Below are positions 26,063 to 35,042 of a DNA stretch of 64,000 nucleotides, one piece after another (positions within the stretch are counted from its first letter, which is position 1; each line of letters opens with the position of its first letter). The notes under the pieces are model-generated. The model did no database searches, was not told where the DNA came from, and saw nothing but the letters and a program-made list of their open reading frames with translations. Origin of the DNA: Nocardia nova (GTDB lineage Bacteria; Actinomycetota; Actinomycetes; Mycobacteriales; Mycobacteriaceae); assembly GCF_002933465.1 (NCBI RefSeq), contig NZ_PSZE01000031.1, forward strand, positions 17,365 through 81,364, in the 5' to 3' direction. The position numbers and the translations under genes were made by a program.

Positions 26063-26920
26063 TCAGCGGCGCACGGGCAGGACCAACTGGGCGCCGGTGA
26101 CGGGGTGGTCGATGACCTCGACGGGGTGACGGTACACCCGGGTCAGCAGGTCGGTGGTGAGGATCTCGCGGGGGTGGCCGGCAGCGGCGAGGCGGCCTGC
26201 GTCGAGCACGGCGACGCGGTCGGCGTAGGCGGCGGCCAGGCCCAGATCGTGCAGCACGACCACGACAGCCGCGCCCTCGGCGGCGCGGGCCGTGGCCAGG
26301 TGCAGCACCTGTTCCTGATGGCCGAGATCCAATGCGGCGGTGGGCTCGTCGAGCAACAACGTCTCGGTGTCCTGCGCCAGCACCCGGGCCAGCGCCGCGC
26401 GGGCGCGCTCACCGCCGGAGAGCGCCGGGAATGGGCGTGCGGCGAGATGGTCGATATCGGTGGCGGCCAGCGCGGCGGCGATCACCTGGTCGTCGAATTC
26501 CTGGCGTGGGGTTCGAGCCCAGGGCGAGCGGCCCATGGCGACGACCTCGCGGACCGTGAACGGGAATCCGACGGTGTGGTTCTGCGGCAGCACCGCGCGG
26601 CGGCGCGCCATATCGGTGGGAGTCCAATCGGTGACCGGCCGGCCGTCGAGTTCGACTGTGCCGCTCGCCGGTTCGAGTTCGCCCGCGAGCGCGGCCAGCA
26701 GCGTCGACTTGCCCGCCCCGTTGGGCCCCACCAGTGCCAGGATCTGTCCGGCGACGACGTCGATGTCGACCGATTCGAGCACCGGCCGCCCGCCGCGCGC
26801 GATATCGATCCCGCGCGCTCGCAGGGTCACCGCACCGCGGGGTGTCGGCTGCGGAAGACCGTGGGCAGGACGAAGTGTGCGGATCCATGCACGCACGCGT
26901 GCCGTCCCGGCGCCGGTCAT
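26063..26920 (-). CDS. hmuV: Heme ABC transporter ATP-binding protein
   Basis: 285-residue ATPase subunit of the heme importer. Walker A is GPNGAGKST (residues 65-73), the Q-loop is PQNHTVGFPF, the signature is LSGGERARAALARVLA (about 167-182), Walker B is ETLLLDEPTAALD, and the switch His is in VVLHDLGLA. ATG 26920 overlaps the stop of the permease gene by four bases (ATGA); a longer open frame upstream is only the permease region read in another frame. Third gene of hmuTUV. Confidence 0.92.
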   Translation of the reverse strand: MTGAGTARVRAWIRTLRPAHGLPQPTPRGAVTLRARGIDIARGGRPVLESVDIDVVAGQILALVGPNGAGKSTLLAALAGELEPASGTVELDGRPVTDWTPTDMARRRAVLPQNHTVGFPFTVREVVAMGRSPWARTPRQEFDDQVIAAALAATDIDHLAARPFPALSGGERARAALARVLAQDTETLLLDEPTAALDLGHQEQVLHLATARAAEGAAVVVVLHDLGLAAAYADRVAVLDAGRLAAAGHPREILTTDLLTRVYRHPVEVIDHPVTGAQLVLPVRR

Positions 26921-28302
26921 GCCCAGCCTCCCGATCGGGCGCGGGTGCGGCGCAGCAGCCAGAAGAAGAACGGACCGCCGACCAGGGAGGTCAGCATGCC
27001 CAGGGGGAGATCGGCGTTGTGGACCAGGGTCCTGGCCCCGATGTCGGCGGCCAGCAGTACCACCGCACCGAGAATCGCCGACAGCGGGATCAGCACCCGG
27101 TGCGCGGGACCGACGAGCATGCGCACCACGTGCGGGACGATCAATCCGACGAACAGGATGATGCCGGTGAAGGCCACCCCGGCGGTGGCGAGGATCGCGA
27201 CGACGACGATCACGTTGCGCCGCAATCGTTCCACGTCGACACCGAGGTGCCGTGCCGCCGATTCGCCGAGGGCGAGCAGATCCAGGCGCGGCGCCATCGC
27301 GACCGCCGCCGCCACACCCAGCGCGGCCAGCGGCGCCACCACGGCCACCGCCTGCCAGGTGGCGCCGTTCAGGCTGCCCATCTGCCAGAACACGATCTGA
27401 TCGCGGGCCGCGGGGGAGGCGGTGAACAGCAGAAACGACATCAGACCGCCGGCGAAGGCGTTCACCGCGATACCGGTCAGCACCAGCGTCACGGTTTCGG
27501 TGCGCCCGCCCGAGCGCGACAGCAGATACACCGCGAGCGTGGTCCCCAGTCCGGCGACGAATGCGCCACCGGCCACCGACCAGGCCGCCGCGAACGCGCC
27601 ACCGACCACGATCACCACGCCCGCACCGACGGCCGCGCCCGCGGACACACCGATCACACCGGGTTCGGCGAGCGGATTGGCGAATACGCCCTGCAGCAGC
27701 GCACCGGCGGTCGCGAGTGCCGCACCGACCAGCATCGCCAGCACCACCCGCGGGAACCGGACCTCCCACAGCGTGACCTCACCGGCGGGGTGGTGCGGCA
27801 TCGGCCCCCAGTCGAGCCCGATCCGGTGCAGCACGCTGCCGGCCACCTCGAGCGGGGTCGTGGGGACCTGTCCGACAGCGGCCGAGATCAGTGCCAGGAT
27901 CACCAGCAGTGCGATCGACACTGCGAAGACGACGGTGATGCGGGACCGGCGACGTGGTGTGCGCGGACCGACGACGGCTTCGCCGGCATCGGAACGGTCC
28001 GAGTTCGAACTCGGATGCGGTTCTGCCCGCTGCGTTTCGGAAGCCGCACCGCCACCGGTCCCGGCAGAAGGTGCGACCGTCGGCCGTTCGGCGCTCCGGC
28101 CGCTGAGCGCATCGGGCCCGGAAGTGTGTGCGCCCGCACCGTTCTGCGGATCGGATGCGCCGTTCGCGTTCGACTCGGCACCCGGCAGACTCGAGATATG
28201 TTGCGCCGCAACGGATCCCGCAGAAGGATGCACATGCGGCCCGGACGGTCGCCGACCGGGATCGGCGGCCGAGTCCTCACCGGGCGAATCGCCGGGGCTC
28301 AT
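26917..28302 (-). CDS. hmuU: Heme ABC transporter permease (FecCD family) with long N-terminal extension
   Basis: 461-residue membrane subunit. Residues about 1-117 are Pro/Ser/Gly/Ala-rich and appear disordered, which is unusual for the family. The core of about 340 residues then has some ten membrane helices with FecCD hallmarks: RFPRVVLAMLVGAALATAGA, NPLAEPGVIGVSAGAAVGAG and LVGLIVPHVVRMLVG. The gene overlaps hmuT and hmuV by four bases each, so the start at 28302 fits coupling and the extension may be real. A shorter start inside cannot be excluded. Confidence 0.88.
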   Translation of the reverse strand: MSPGDSPGEDSAADPGRRPSGPHVHPSAGSVAAQHISSLPGAESNANGASDPQNGAGAHTSGPDALSGRSAERPTVAPSAGTGGGAASETQRAEPHPSSNSDRSDAGEAVVGPRTPRRRSRITVVFAVSIALLVILALISAAVGQVPTTPLEVAGSVLHRIGLDWGPMPHHPAGEVTLWEVRFPRVVLAMLVGAALATAGALLQGVFANPLAEPGVIGVSAGAAVGAGVVIVVGGAFAAAWSVAGGAFVAGLGTTLAVYLLSRSGGRTETVTLVLTGIAVNAFAGGLMSFLLFTASPAARDQIVFWQMGSLNGATWQAVAVVAPLAALGVAAAVAMAPRLDLLALGESAARHLGVDVERLRRNVIVVVAILATAGVAFTGIILFVGLIVPHVVRMLVGPAHRVLIPLSAILGAVVLLAADIGARTLVHNADLPLGMLTSLVGGPFFFWLLRRTRARSGGWA

Positions 28303-29465
28303 GCGGGCTGGGCTCCGTAGACGGCCTTGGACAGCGCTTCGAGCACATGCCCGGTCTCGGGTCCGAAGCTGAGCAGCACCGCATCGGACATATCGACGAT
28401 GCGGTGATTGCGCCCGGCCGGCGTCTGGGCGACGCCGGGCACCTTCTCCAGGCCGTCGACGCCGCCGACCGATTTCAGCCCGTCCGACATCACCAGCAGC
28501 ACATCCGGTGCGGCGCTGATCATCGCCTCGCTGGTGATGGTGGTGAACGGTTCGGTCAGCCCCGCCGCGGTTCCGGCGTCGACGCCGCCCAGCGCGCTCA
28601 CCAGCGAATCGGCGCCCGAGCCGGGCCCGGCGAGCATGGTGATCGCGGTGCTGCGCAGGTAGACGAATCCGATCTTCAACGGCGGCTGGCGTTTCGGCAC
28701 CGCGGCGGTGGCGGCGGCGATCTCGGCGTGTGTGCGGTCGGCCAGCTTCACCCCTTGGTCGTGGACGCCCAGCGCGTCGGCGACCGACCGGATCTGCGGG
28801 CCGACACCGTCGATGGTGCGCTGCGGGTCGAAATAGACGACCGTGATGCCCAGCGCGCGCAGCTGATCACGCATGGTGGGGGTGGCGCTGGTGGTGTCGG
28901 TGAGAAAGACCGTGGGCCGTTGCGCGGCAACGGCTTCGATGTTGATGCTGCCGTTGCCGCCCGCCACGTTGGGCACCTCACGCACAGCGGGGAATGCCGC
29001 CGACGTCGACCGGCCCACCAGTTTGGCGCCCAGGCCCAGCGCCCACACGGTCTGGGCCAGGGTGCCGTAGCGGTCCACGGCCACGATCCGGTCCGCGGAG
29101 GTGACGGTGACCTCAGCGCCGTCGAACGAGTGCACGGTGACCGGCAGCGCAGGTACGGGCCCGGGGCCGATCGGCGCCGGATCCAGATTCGCCAGCGTCG
29201 CGGTGGTCGCCCCCTGCCGCTCGCCCGAGGTGCCGCCGCCGCACGCGGTGGTGACCCCGACGAGGAGCACGACGCCGAGCACGGTGAGCAGCCACCGGGT
29301 GCCGGCGCGGGCCGTCCGCTGCCATCCACCCGGCTCGGTCGATGCCGAACGGTTCCGTGCGGTCGTCGCGGACCTCAGCGTCGGCGTTGCCGCATCGCCC
29401 GGCTCGGTGGGCCCCGCCGGCGCGGCGGAGGCGATGCGGGTCCATCGGACGTCGAGACACCTCAT
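28299..29465 (-). CDS. hmuT: Heme-binding periplasmic lipoprotein of the ABC importer
   Basis: 388-residue substrate-binding protein of the TroA/FepB class. Hydrophobic segment and lipobox VTTAC (about Cys76) anchor it outside the membrane. The mature domain has RIVAVDRYGTLAQTVWALGL and AAQRPTVFLTDTTS, as in HmuT proteins. ATG 29465 is the best visible start, but 55 residues precede the hydrophobic core, it lacks a ribosome site and touches the iron box. The message may be leaderless, or the true start may lie downstream. First gene of hmuTUV, expected to be repressed by IdeR/DtxR with iron. Confidence 0.88.
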   Translation of the reverse strand: MRCLDVRWTRIASAAPAGPTEPGDAATPTLRSATTARNRSASTEPGGWQRTARAGTRWLLTVLGVVLLVGVTTACGGGTSGERQGATTATLANLDPAPIGPGPVPALPVTVHSFDGAEVTVTSADRIVAVDRYGTLAQTVWALGLGAKLVGRSTSAAFPAVREVPNVAGGNGSINIEAVAAQRPTVFLTDTTSATPTMRDQLRALGITVVYFDPQRTIDGVGPQIRSVADALGVHDQGVKLADRTHAEIAAATAAVPKRQPPLKIGFVYLRSTAITMLAGPGSGADSLVSALGGVDAGTAAGLTEPFTTITSEAMISAAPDVLLVMSDGLKSVGGVDGLEKVPGVAQTPAGRNHRIVDMSDAVLLSFGPETGHVLEALSKAVYGAQPA

Positions 29466-29466
29466 G

Positions 29467-29480
29467 TAGGCAAGCCTAAG
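29467..29480 (-). promoter_or_regulatory. IdeR/DtxR-like iron box upstream of hmuT
   Basis: TAGGC-AA-GCCTA palindrome; on the minus strand TTAGGCTTGCCTA, close to the TTAGGTTAGGCTAACCTAA consensus of IdeR/DtxR operators. It ends directly before the hmuT ATG and would block transcription of the heme uptake operon under iron-replete conditions. Confidence 0.7.
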
Positions 29481-29538
29481 TGGTCGCGCGGATCGGTTGT
29501 CATCGCCCTGTGCGCGCACGTCCCGCCGGCCCGGCCGC

Positions 29539-30501
29539 TCAGATACCGCTGACGTCGTCGAGGGCGGCCGCGATCGCGCGCGGAAGTTCCAGCGTTTCCG
29601 CGGCGAGGACGCCGGTGAGCTGACCGATATCACGGGCGCCGACGATCATCGACGCGACGCCCGGCCGGTCGCGCAGCCAGGCCGCCGCCACCGCCAGGGG
29701 GGAGGTGCCCAATCCGTCGGCGGCGGTGACCACGGCGTCCACCACCCGGGTGGCGTGTTCGTCGAGACGTTCGCGGATTTCGGCGGCGGTCGCTTCGTCG
29801 GCGCCGCGCGAGTCGGCGGGCACGCCGTCGCGATATTTGCCGGTGAGGATGCCACCGGCCAGCGGTGAGGCCGCGATCAATCCGACCCCGTGGTAACCGG
29901 CCGCCGGCAGCAGCTCACTTTCCGCACCGCGTGCCAGCAGCGAATAGGGTGACTGCGCGGCCACGATCGGTGCGGCCGAGGCCAGGGTCGCCAGCTGCCA
30001 CGCGCTCAGGCCGCGCGCCCCCGCGTAGCGCACCTTGCCCGAGCGCACGGCGTGGTCGAGGGTGGCCGCGATCTCGTCGAGCGGGGTGTGCCGGTCCCAG
30101 GCCGCCACACTCCAGATGTCGAGATAGTCTGTGCCCAGTTCGGCGAGGGTGCGGTCGAGTTGGCGCATCAGGGTGCGCCGCGAGGCGTCCACACTCCAGT
30201 GGATGCCGGCCACGGGTCCGCCGTCGGGATCGGTGACACCGGGCACCGGTACCAAGCCCGCACACCCGCTGATCACCAGATCGTCGCGCGGCACCAGCTC
30301 GCCCACGAGCTCGCCGAGCATGCGTTGCGCGGCGCCGCCCTGATACACCGGCGAGGTGTCGACCAGCGTTCCGCCGGCCTCCACGAAGGCCACCAGCTGC
30401 GCCGCCGCGTCCTCGGCATCGGTTTCCCGGCCCCAGGTGTGGGTGGCCAGTCCCATCCGCGATACCCGCAGGCCACTGCGGCCCACCGCCCGCTGTTCCA
30501 T
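29539..30501 (-). CDS. Aldo/keto reductase family protein with altered catalytic residues
   Basis: 320-residue (beta/alpha)8 barrel of the AKR superfamily. NADPH-site elements are present (ASPLAGGILTGKYR, and SMIVGARDIGQL near the end), as are the Asp and Tyr of the active tetrad (VDTSPVYQGG). Where active enzymes have Lys (VISTKAG), this protein reads VISGCAG, and where they have the LH(x)D histidine it reads SVAAWD. It may therefore be a non-catalytic or differently acting member. ATG 30501 was chosen because the MEQRAVGRSGLRVSRMGL opening is family-typical. Divergent from the phosphatase-mshC operon. Confidence 0.85.
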   Translation of the reverse strand: MEQRAVGRSGLRVSRMGLATHTWGRETDAEDAAAQLVAFVEAGGTLVDTSPVYQGGAAQRMLGELVGELVPRDDLVISGCAGLVPVPGVTDPDGGPVAGIHWSVDASRRTLMRQLDRTLAELGTDYLDIWSVAAWDRHTPLDEIAATLDHAVRSGKVRYAGARGLSAWQLATLASAAPIVAAQSPYSLLARGAESELLPAAGYHGVGLIAASPLAGGILTGKYRDGVPADSRGADEATAAEIRERLDEHATRVVDAVVTAADGLGTSPLAVAAAWLRDRPGVASMIVGARDIGQLTGVLAAETLELPRAIAAALDDVSGI

Positions 30502-30771
30502 CACCACACCGCCCCAGCTCTCGTCACAGTGTCCGAGCCTAGGGCCACAAGCGGTCCCGGAAACGGATACCGCTCGCGAACCGCCGGAAGATGCGAGGTG
30601 CACCACAGCGCCCGCCGGTGCGGGGAGGCCGGGACACGATCCCGGTCGCCGATTCCTCCGACAGCGAAACAGGTTGCATACCAGCTGGTTCCGCATCGTC
30701 GGGTCCTGCGGGCGAGGCCGCGGGCCGGTGACGGCGCGAGCCCGGCGGTGGTGATCGCCTAGTCTGGTCCC

Positions 30772-31521
30772 ATGACGGTGATCCTGCTGCGGCACGGGGT
30801 GTCGACCTCCAACACCGCGCGCACGCTGGCCGGCCGCAGTCCCGGGGTCGAGCTCACCGAGCGCGGAACCGAGCAGGCACTGGCGGTGGCAGAACGCCTG
30901 GCACCGTTACCGATCGAGCACATCGTGCATTCCCCGCTGCTGCGCTGCACGCGCACGGTCTCCCCGCTGGCCGACAAACTCGGCCTCGAACCCGAACCCG
31001 ACGAGCGCCTGCTCGAGGTCGACTACGGCGAATGGACCGGCCGGCTGCTCTCGGAGCTGGTGAAGGAACCGTTGTGGAAGGTCGTGCAGCAGCACGCCTC
31101 GGGTGCGGTGTTCCCCGGTGGTGAGGGACTGGCCCAGGTGCAGTACCGGGCGGTGGCCGCGGTCCGCGCGATCGACACCGAACTCGCCGGACGCCACGGC
31201 CGCGACGTGCTGTGGGTGGCCTGCACGCACGGTGACGTGATCAAGTCGCTGCTGGCCGACGCGTTCGGCATCCACCTCGACGGGTTCCAGCGCATCGTGG
31301 TGGAACCGGCCTCCATCAGCGTCGTCCGCTACACCCCGGCCGCCCCCTACGTGTGGCGGGTCAACGACACCGGCTCCGACCTGTCGGCGCTGGCCGCGGT
31401 CGCACAACCGTCCGAGCAGCGGGCCGGGCCCGTCCCCGGCGGTGAGGTGGGCGCCGCGCCGCGGGCGGATAATGGGAATATTGCGGATCCCCCCGATTCG
31501 GGGAACGAGCGTAATCAGTGA
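30772..31521 (+). CDS. Histidine phosphatase family protein (Rv2135c-like)
   Basis: 249-residue phosphoglycerate-mutase-like phosphatase. The catalytic RHG is in VILLRHGVSTSNTA (residues 7-9), the acid Glu in LLEVDYGEW, the second Arg in HSPLLRCTRT, and the second His in WVACTHGDVIK. The C-terminal 40 residues are disordered. It is the first gene of a run with the DUF3090, SCO1664-type and mshC genes, the same order as Rv2135c to mshC in mycobacteria. Substrate unknown. Confidence 0.92.
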   Translation: MTVILLRHGVSTSNTARTLAGRSPGVELTERGTEQALAVAERLAPLPIEHIVHSPLLRCTRTVSPLADKLGLEPEPDERLLEVDYGEWTGRLLSELVKEPLWKVVQQHASGAVFPGGEGLAQVQYRAVAAVRAIDTELAGRHGRDVLWVACTHGDVIKSLLADAFGIHLDGFQRIVVEPASISVVRYTPAAPYVWRVNDTGSDLSALAAVAQPSEQRAGPVPGGEVGAAPRADNGNIADPPDSGNERNQ

Positions 31522-31545
31522 TGCAGTCGGTTTCAGGAGGTGCAG

Positions 31546-32130
31546 ATGGCCCGAGCAATCCATGTGTTTCGCACCCCCGACCGTTTCGTCGCCGGAACCG
31601 TCGGTGAGCCAGGGGATCGCGCCTTCTATCTACAGGCCGTGCAGGAACCCCGCGTGGTGAGCGTGCTGCTGGAGAAGCAGCAGGTGAAGGTGCTCGCCGA
31701 CCGGATGGGTCTGCTGCTGGACGAGGTGGCGCGGCGGTTCGGCGCGACGGTGCCGCCGCAGGCCGAGGACGTCTCCGACACGGCTCCGCTCCAGATGCCG
31801 ATCGACACCGAATTCCGGGTCGGGACAATGGGTTTGGGCTGGGACGCGGATGCCGGCGCGGTGGTGGTGGAACTGCTGGCCATCACCGAGACCGAGGTCG
31901 ATGAATCGGTGGTGCTCGACGACACCGAGGAAGGCCCCGACGCGGTGCGGGTGTTTCTGACCCCGGAGCAGGCCCGCGAGTTCGCGTTGCGGTCGGCGAA
32001 GGTGATCGCGGCCGGCCGGCCGCCGTGCCCGCTGTGCGGGGAACCGCTCTCGCCCAAGGGCCACATGTGTGTGCGCACCAATGGTTACAAGCGCGGCGAC
32101 ATCTTCGGCGCGACCGATCTGGAGGACTGA
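31546..32130 (+). CDS. DUF3090 family protein (Rv2134c-like)
   Basis: 194-residue conserved actinobacterial protein. It begins ARAIHVFRTPDRFVAGTVGE and has acidic strands in the middle. The end contains CPLCGEPLSPKGHMC, a Cys-x2-Cys...His-x-Cys cluster that probably binds zinc, then RTNGYKR. ATG 31546 has AGGAGG five bases upstream. Biochemical role unknown; it is almost always coupled to the SCO1664-type gene that follows after six bases, suggesting joint function. Confidence 0.92.
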   Translation: MARAIHVFRTPDRFVAGTVGEPGDRAFYLQAVQEPRVVSVLLEKQQVKVLADRMGLLLDEVARRFGATVPPQAEDVSDTAPLQMPIDTEFRVGTMGLGWDADAGAVVVELLAITETEVDESVVLDDTEEGPDAVRVFLTPEQAREFALRSAKVIAAGRPPCPLCGEPLSPKGHMCVRTNGYKRGDIFGATDLED

Positions 32131-32136
32131 GCACCG

Positions 32137-32979
32137 GTGACCACGCGCGCGGCGGCCGCAGACGAGGGCGCGGCCCGCGACGGCCTCTACAGCGGCGAGT
32201 TGTCGATCATCGGGCGGGTGACCACCGCCAGCAACCTGACCCTGGTCTGTGAGATCGACGCCCCGCCGGTCGACGGGGGCTCGGAGCCGCTGCGGGTGGT
32301 GTACAAGCCGGTGCGCGGGGAGCGGCCGCTGTGGGATTTCCCCGACGGCACGCTGGCCGGGCGCGAGGTGGCCTCGTATCTGGTGTCGGCGGCGCTGGGG
32401 TGGTCGGTGATTCCGGAGACGATCCTGCGGGAGGGTCCGCTGGGGCCCGGCATGGTGCAGCGCTGGATCGAGACCGTCGACCCGGGTGCGGCGGCGCCGG
32501 AACGCCTGGATCTGGTGGATCTGGTGCCCGCCGGCGCGGTGCCCGCCGGATTCCGGGAGGTGCTGCGGGCGGTGGACGGCACGGGTGCACGGGTGTCGCT
32601 GGTCCATGCCGACGATCCGCGGCTGCGCCGGATGGCAGTGCTGGACGTGTTGCTCAACAACGCCGACCGTAAGGGCGGGCATGCCCTCGAAGGCGTCGAC
32701 GGCGGTGTCTACGGGGTCGACCATGGGATCTGCCTGCACAGCGAACCGAAATTGCGCACGGTGCTGTGGGGCTGGGCGGGCGAGCCGGTGGGAGAGGAAC
32801 TGCTCGGCGATATCGCCGCGTTCGCCGACCGAATTTCGGGTCCGATCGGTTCGGCGCTGGCCGAACACATCACCGACGACGAGATCGAGGCGCTGGAGGC
32901 GCGGACCCGCGAGCTGCTGGACGATCCGGTGCTGCCGCAACCGGTCAGCTCTCGCCCCATTCCCTGGCCCGCGTTCTGA
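32137..32979 (+). CDS. SCO1664 family protein, PI3/4-kinase-like fold (Rv2133c-like)
   Basis: 280-residue protein with weak similarity to phosphatidylinositol-kinase-like ATP-binding proteins. The nucleotide Lys is probably in RVVYKPVRGE, the catalytic-loop-like segment is AVLDVLLNNADRKGGH, and the metal motif is GVDHGICLH. GTG 32137 has GGAGG eleven bases upstream. Third gene after the phosphatase and DUF3090 protein, upstream of mshC. Substrate unknown. Confidence 0.9.
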   Translation: MTTRAAAADEGAARDGLYSGELSIIGRVTTASNLTLVCEIDAPPVDGGSEPLRVVYKPVRGERPLWDFPDGTLAGREVASYLVSAALGWSVIPETILREGPLGPGMVQRWIETVDPGAAAPERLDLVDLVPAGAVPAGFREVLRAVDGTGARVSLVHADDPRLRRMAVLDVLLNNADRKGGHALEGVDGGVYGVDHGICLHSEPKLRTVLWGWAGEPVGEELLGDIAAFADRISGPIGSALAEHITDDEIEALEARTRELLDDPVLPQPVSSRPIPWPAF

Positions 32980-33168
32980 GCCAGCGCGCATCCGGGCGCG
33001 CCGATCCGCCGACGTGCGCGCCGCATTCGGTGCGCGCGGCGTACAACGGTTGACTTCGCCACACCGCTCACCCCGGCCGAGGTCTGATGTGGTGGCGAAC
33101 ACCCCGCGACGGGCCCGGTAGCCGGGGTCGGCGGGCGAGGTGCCCGCCCGGACCCTTACTCTCGAATC

Positions 33169-34407
33169 ATGCAGTCCTGGTCCGAAATCTCCGTTCCCGC
33201 CGTCCCCGGATCCGGACCGCCGTTGCGGTTGTTCGATACCGCCGACCGGCAGGTGCGCCCGGTGTCGCCCGGCGCGACCGCCACCATGTACGTCTGCGGC
33301 ATCACACCCTACGACGCTACGCATCTGGGGCACGCGGCGACCTATCTGGCCTTCGATCTGGTCAATCGGATCCTGCGCGACGGCGGCCACGAGGTGCACT
33401 ACGTGCAGAACATCACCGACGTCGACGATCCGCTGTTCGAGCGGGCCGAACGCGACGGGGTGGACTGGCGCGAACTCGGCACCGGCGAAATCGAGTTGTT
33501 CCGCGAGGATATGGCGCAGCTGCGGGTGCTGCCGCCGCGCGACTACATCGGCGCGATCGAATCGGTCGGCGAGGTCGTGGAGCTGGTGGACAAGCTGCTC
33601 GCCGCCGGGGCGGCGTATGTGGTCGACGACGCCGACTACCGCGATATCTACTTCCGTCACGACGCCACCGAGCAGTTCGGCTACGAATCCGGCTACGACC
33701 GGGCCACGATGGATCGGCTGTTCGCCGAACGCGGCGGCGATCCGGAGCGCCCGGGTAAGCGCGACCCGATCGACGCACTGCTGTGGCGGGCAGCGCGGCC
33801 GGGTGAGCCGTCGTGGCCGGCGCCGTTCGGCGAGGGCCGCCCGGGCTGGCACATCGAATGTGCGGCGATCGCGTTGAACCGGCTCGGCCCCGAATTCGAC
33901 ATCCAGGGTGGCGGCAGCGATCTGATCTATCCGCATCACGAGTATTCGGCCGCGCACGCCGAGGCGCTGGTGTCGCATCGGCGCTTCGCCCGGCACTACG
34001 TGCATGCCGGGTTGATCGGCCTGGACGGCGAGAAGATGTCCAAGTCGCGGGGCAATCTGGTGTTCGTGTCGAAGTTGCGGCGCGCCGGCGTGGATCCGTC
34101 GGCGATCCGGCTGGGCCTGTTCGCCGACCACTACCGCACCGATAGGCAGTGGTCGGATGCGGTGCTCGAGCAGGCACAGCAGCGGCTCGCGCGCTGGCGG
34201 CAGGCGGCGGCGCTGGAGTCGGGCCCTGCGGCCGAGGAGACGGTCGCCCGGTTGCGCCAGCATCTGGCCGATGACCTGGACACCCCCAAAGCCCTTGCCG
34301 CCGTGGACAGCTGGGCGCAGCAGGCCCTGACCTACGGCGGGCCGGACGCCACGGCGCCGGGCCTGGTTCGCACGGCCGTCGACGCGCTGCTGGGCATTAC
34401 TCTCTGA
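33169..34407 (+). CDS. mshC: Cysteine--GlcN-Ins ligase of mycothiol synthesis
   Basis: 412-residue ATP-dependent ligase joining cysteine to glucosaminyl-inositol, the third committed step of mycothiol synthesis. It is derived from cysteinyl-tRNA synthetase. Zinc ligand Cys43 is in MYVCGITPYDATHLGHA, with the HIGH-like motif at 51-56; Cys231 and His256 are the other metal ligands; KMSKS is at 289-293. The anticodon-binding domain is short, which distinguishes MshC from CysS. Its presence restricts the host to mycothiol-making actinobacteria. A strong terminator follows at 34481. Confidence 0.96.
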   Translation: MQSWSEISVPAVPGSGPPLRLFDTADRQVRPVSPGATATMYVCGITPYDATHLGHAATYLAFDLVNRILRDGGHEVHYVQNITDVDDPLFERAERDGVDWRELGTGEIELFREDMAQLRVLPPRDYIGAIESVGEVVELVDKLLAAGAAYVVDDADYRDIYFRHDATEQFGYESGYDRATMDRLFAERGGDPERPGKRDPIDALLWRAARPGEPSWPAPFGEGRPGWHIECAAIALNRLGPEFDIQGGGSDLIYPHHEYSAAHAEALVSHRRFARHYVHAGLIGLDGEKMSKSRGNLVFVSKLRRAGVDPSAIRLGLFADHYRTDRQWSDAVLEQAQQRLARWRQAAALESGPAAEETVARLRQHLADDLDTPKALAAVDSWAQQALTYGGPDATAPGLVRTAVDALLGITL

Positions 34408-34480
34408 GCGCAGCGTGCGCGGTGCACCGACCGCGCATGCGCAACGACTGCACGCAGTGGCGCCGCGGCTCGGGGCCGGA

Positions 34481-34518
34481 CAGCTGATCCGCAGGTGTTG
34501 GCACCTGCGGATCAGCTG
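34481..34518. terminator. Strong stem-loop terminator between convergent genes
   Basis: Perfect 17-bp arms CAGCTGATCCGCAGGTG (34481-34497) and CACCTGCGGATCAGCTG (34502-34518) with a TTGG loop. It lies between mshC (plus) and the small membrane protein gene (minus), so it probably ends both transcripts. Confidence 0.88.
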
Positions 34519-34525
34519 TGGCCGT

Positions 34526-34837
34526 TCAGGCGCGGCGGTCGGCGAGCACCCACGAGGTGAGGGCCACCGCGCCGGAAACCACCGCCACCGACGGCCACGC
34601 GCCGATCTTCTTGGCCAGCGGATGCGAGACGCCCATCGCGCCCACCGAGAGCCCGGTCAGCGCGGCCGCCCCGGGAGTGCCGAGGACCGCCCGCCAGCGC
34701 GGGACCGCGGCCGCGGTAGCCGCGGCGAAAACCGCACCACCGAGCTGCCGCTGCTCGGTCGCCTGCGCGAGCGCGAACCCGCCGAGCAGCCCACCGGCAG
34801 CGAGCACCGCCGTCGGCACCGAAGAAATTCCGGCCAT
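34526..34837 (-). CDS. Small membrane protein of unknown function
   Basis: 103 residues with three to four short hydrophobic, Ala/Gly-rich segments (for example VLAAGGLLGGFALA and VAVVSGAVALTSWVLA). No family recognised. ATG 34837 with GGAGG nine bases upstream is preferred over GTG 34843. Convergent to mshC. Confidence 0.7.
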   Translation of the reverse strand: MAGISSVPTAVLAAGGLLGGFALAQATEQRQLGGAVFAAATAAAVPRWRAVLGTPGAAALTGLSVGAMGVSHPLAKKIGAWPSVAVVSGAVALTSWVLADRRA

Positions 34838-35042
34838 ACTCACAAACCTCCATCACACATCAACCCGAACCGGGACAGCGGCCGGACGAACGCACCGCAG
34901 GGCGCGAATCCGGCCACGCCCCATTGTTCACCGCGCCCCAGGACCGGCTGGAGGCAGCCGATGCATGCCGGCACGAACCGATTCACCACCGCCGGCGCGG
35001 CCGCCGCCGCTCGCGGTGGGGCGCGAAATTGCGTGCAGCAGT

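Noticed and set aside
31630..34263. 877-residue antisense frame over the DUF3090-SCO1664-mshC genes
   Set aside because: No domain, amino-acid composition typical of antisense reading, and the plus-strand genes have good starts and known families.
33169..34407. Cysteinyl-tRNA synthetase CysS
   Set aside because: The short C-terminal domain, the ATYLAFDLVNRILRDGGHEV region and the neighbours fit MshC rather than CysS.
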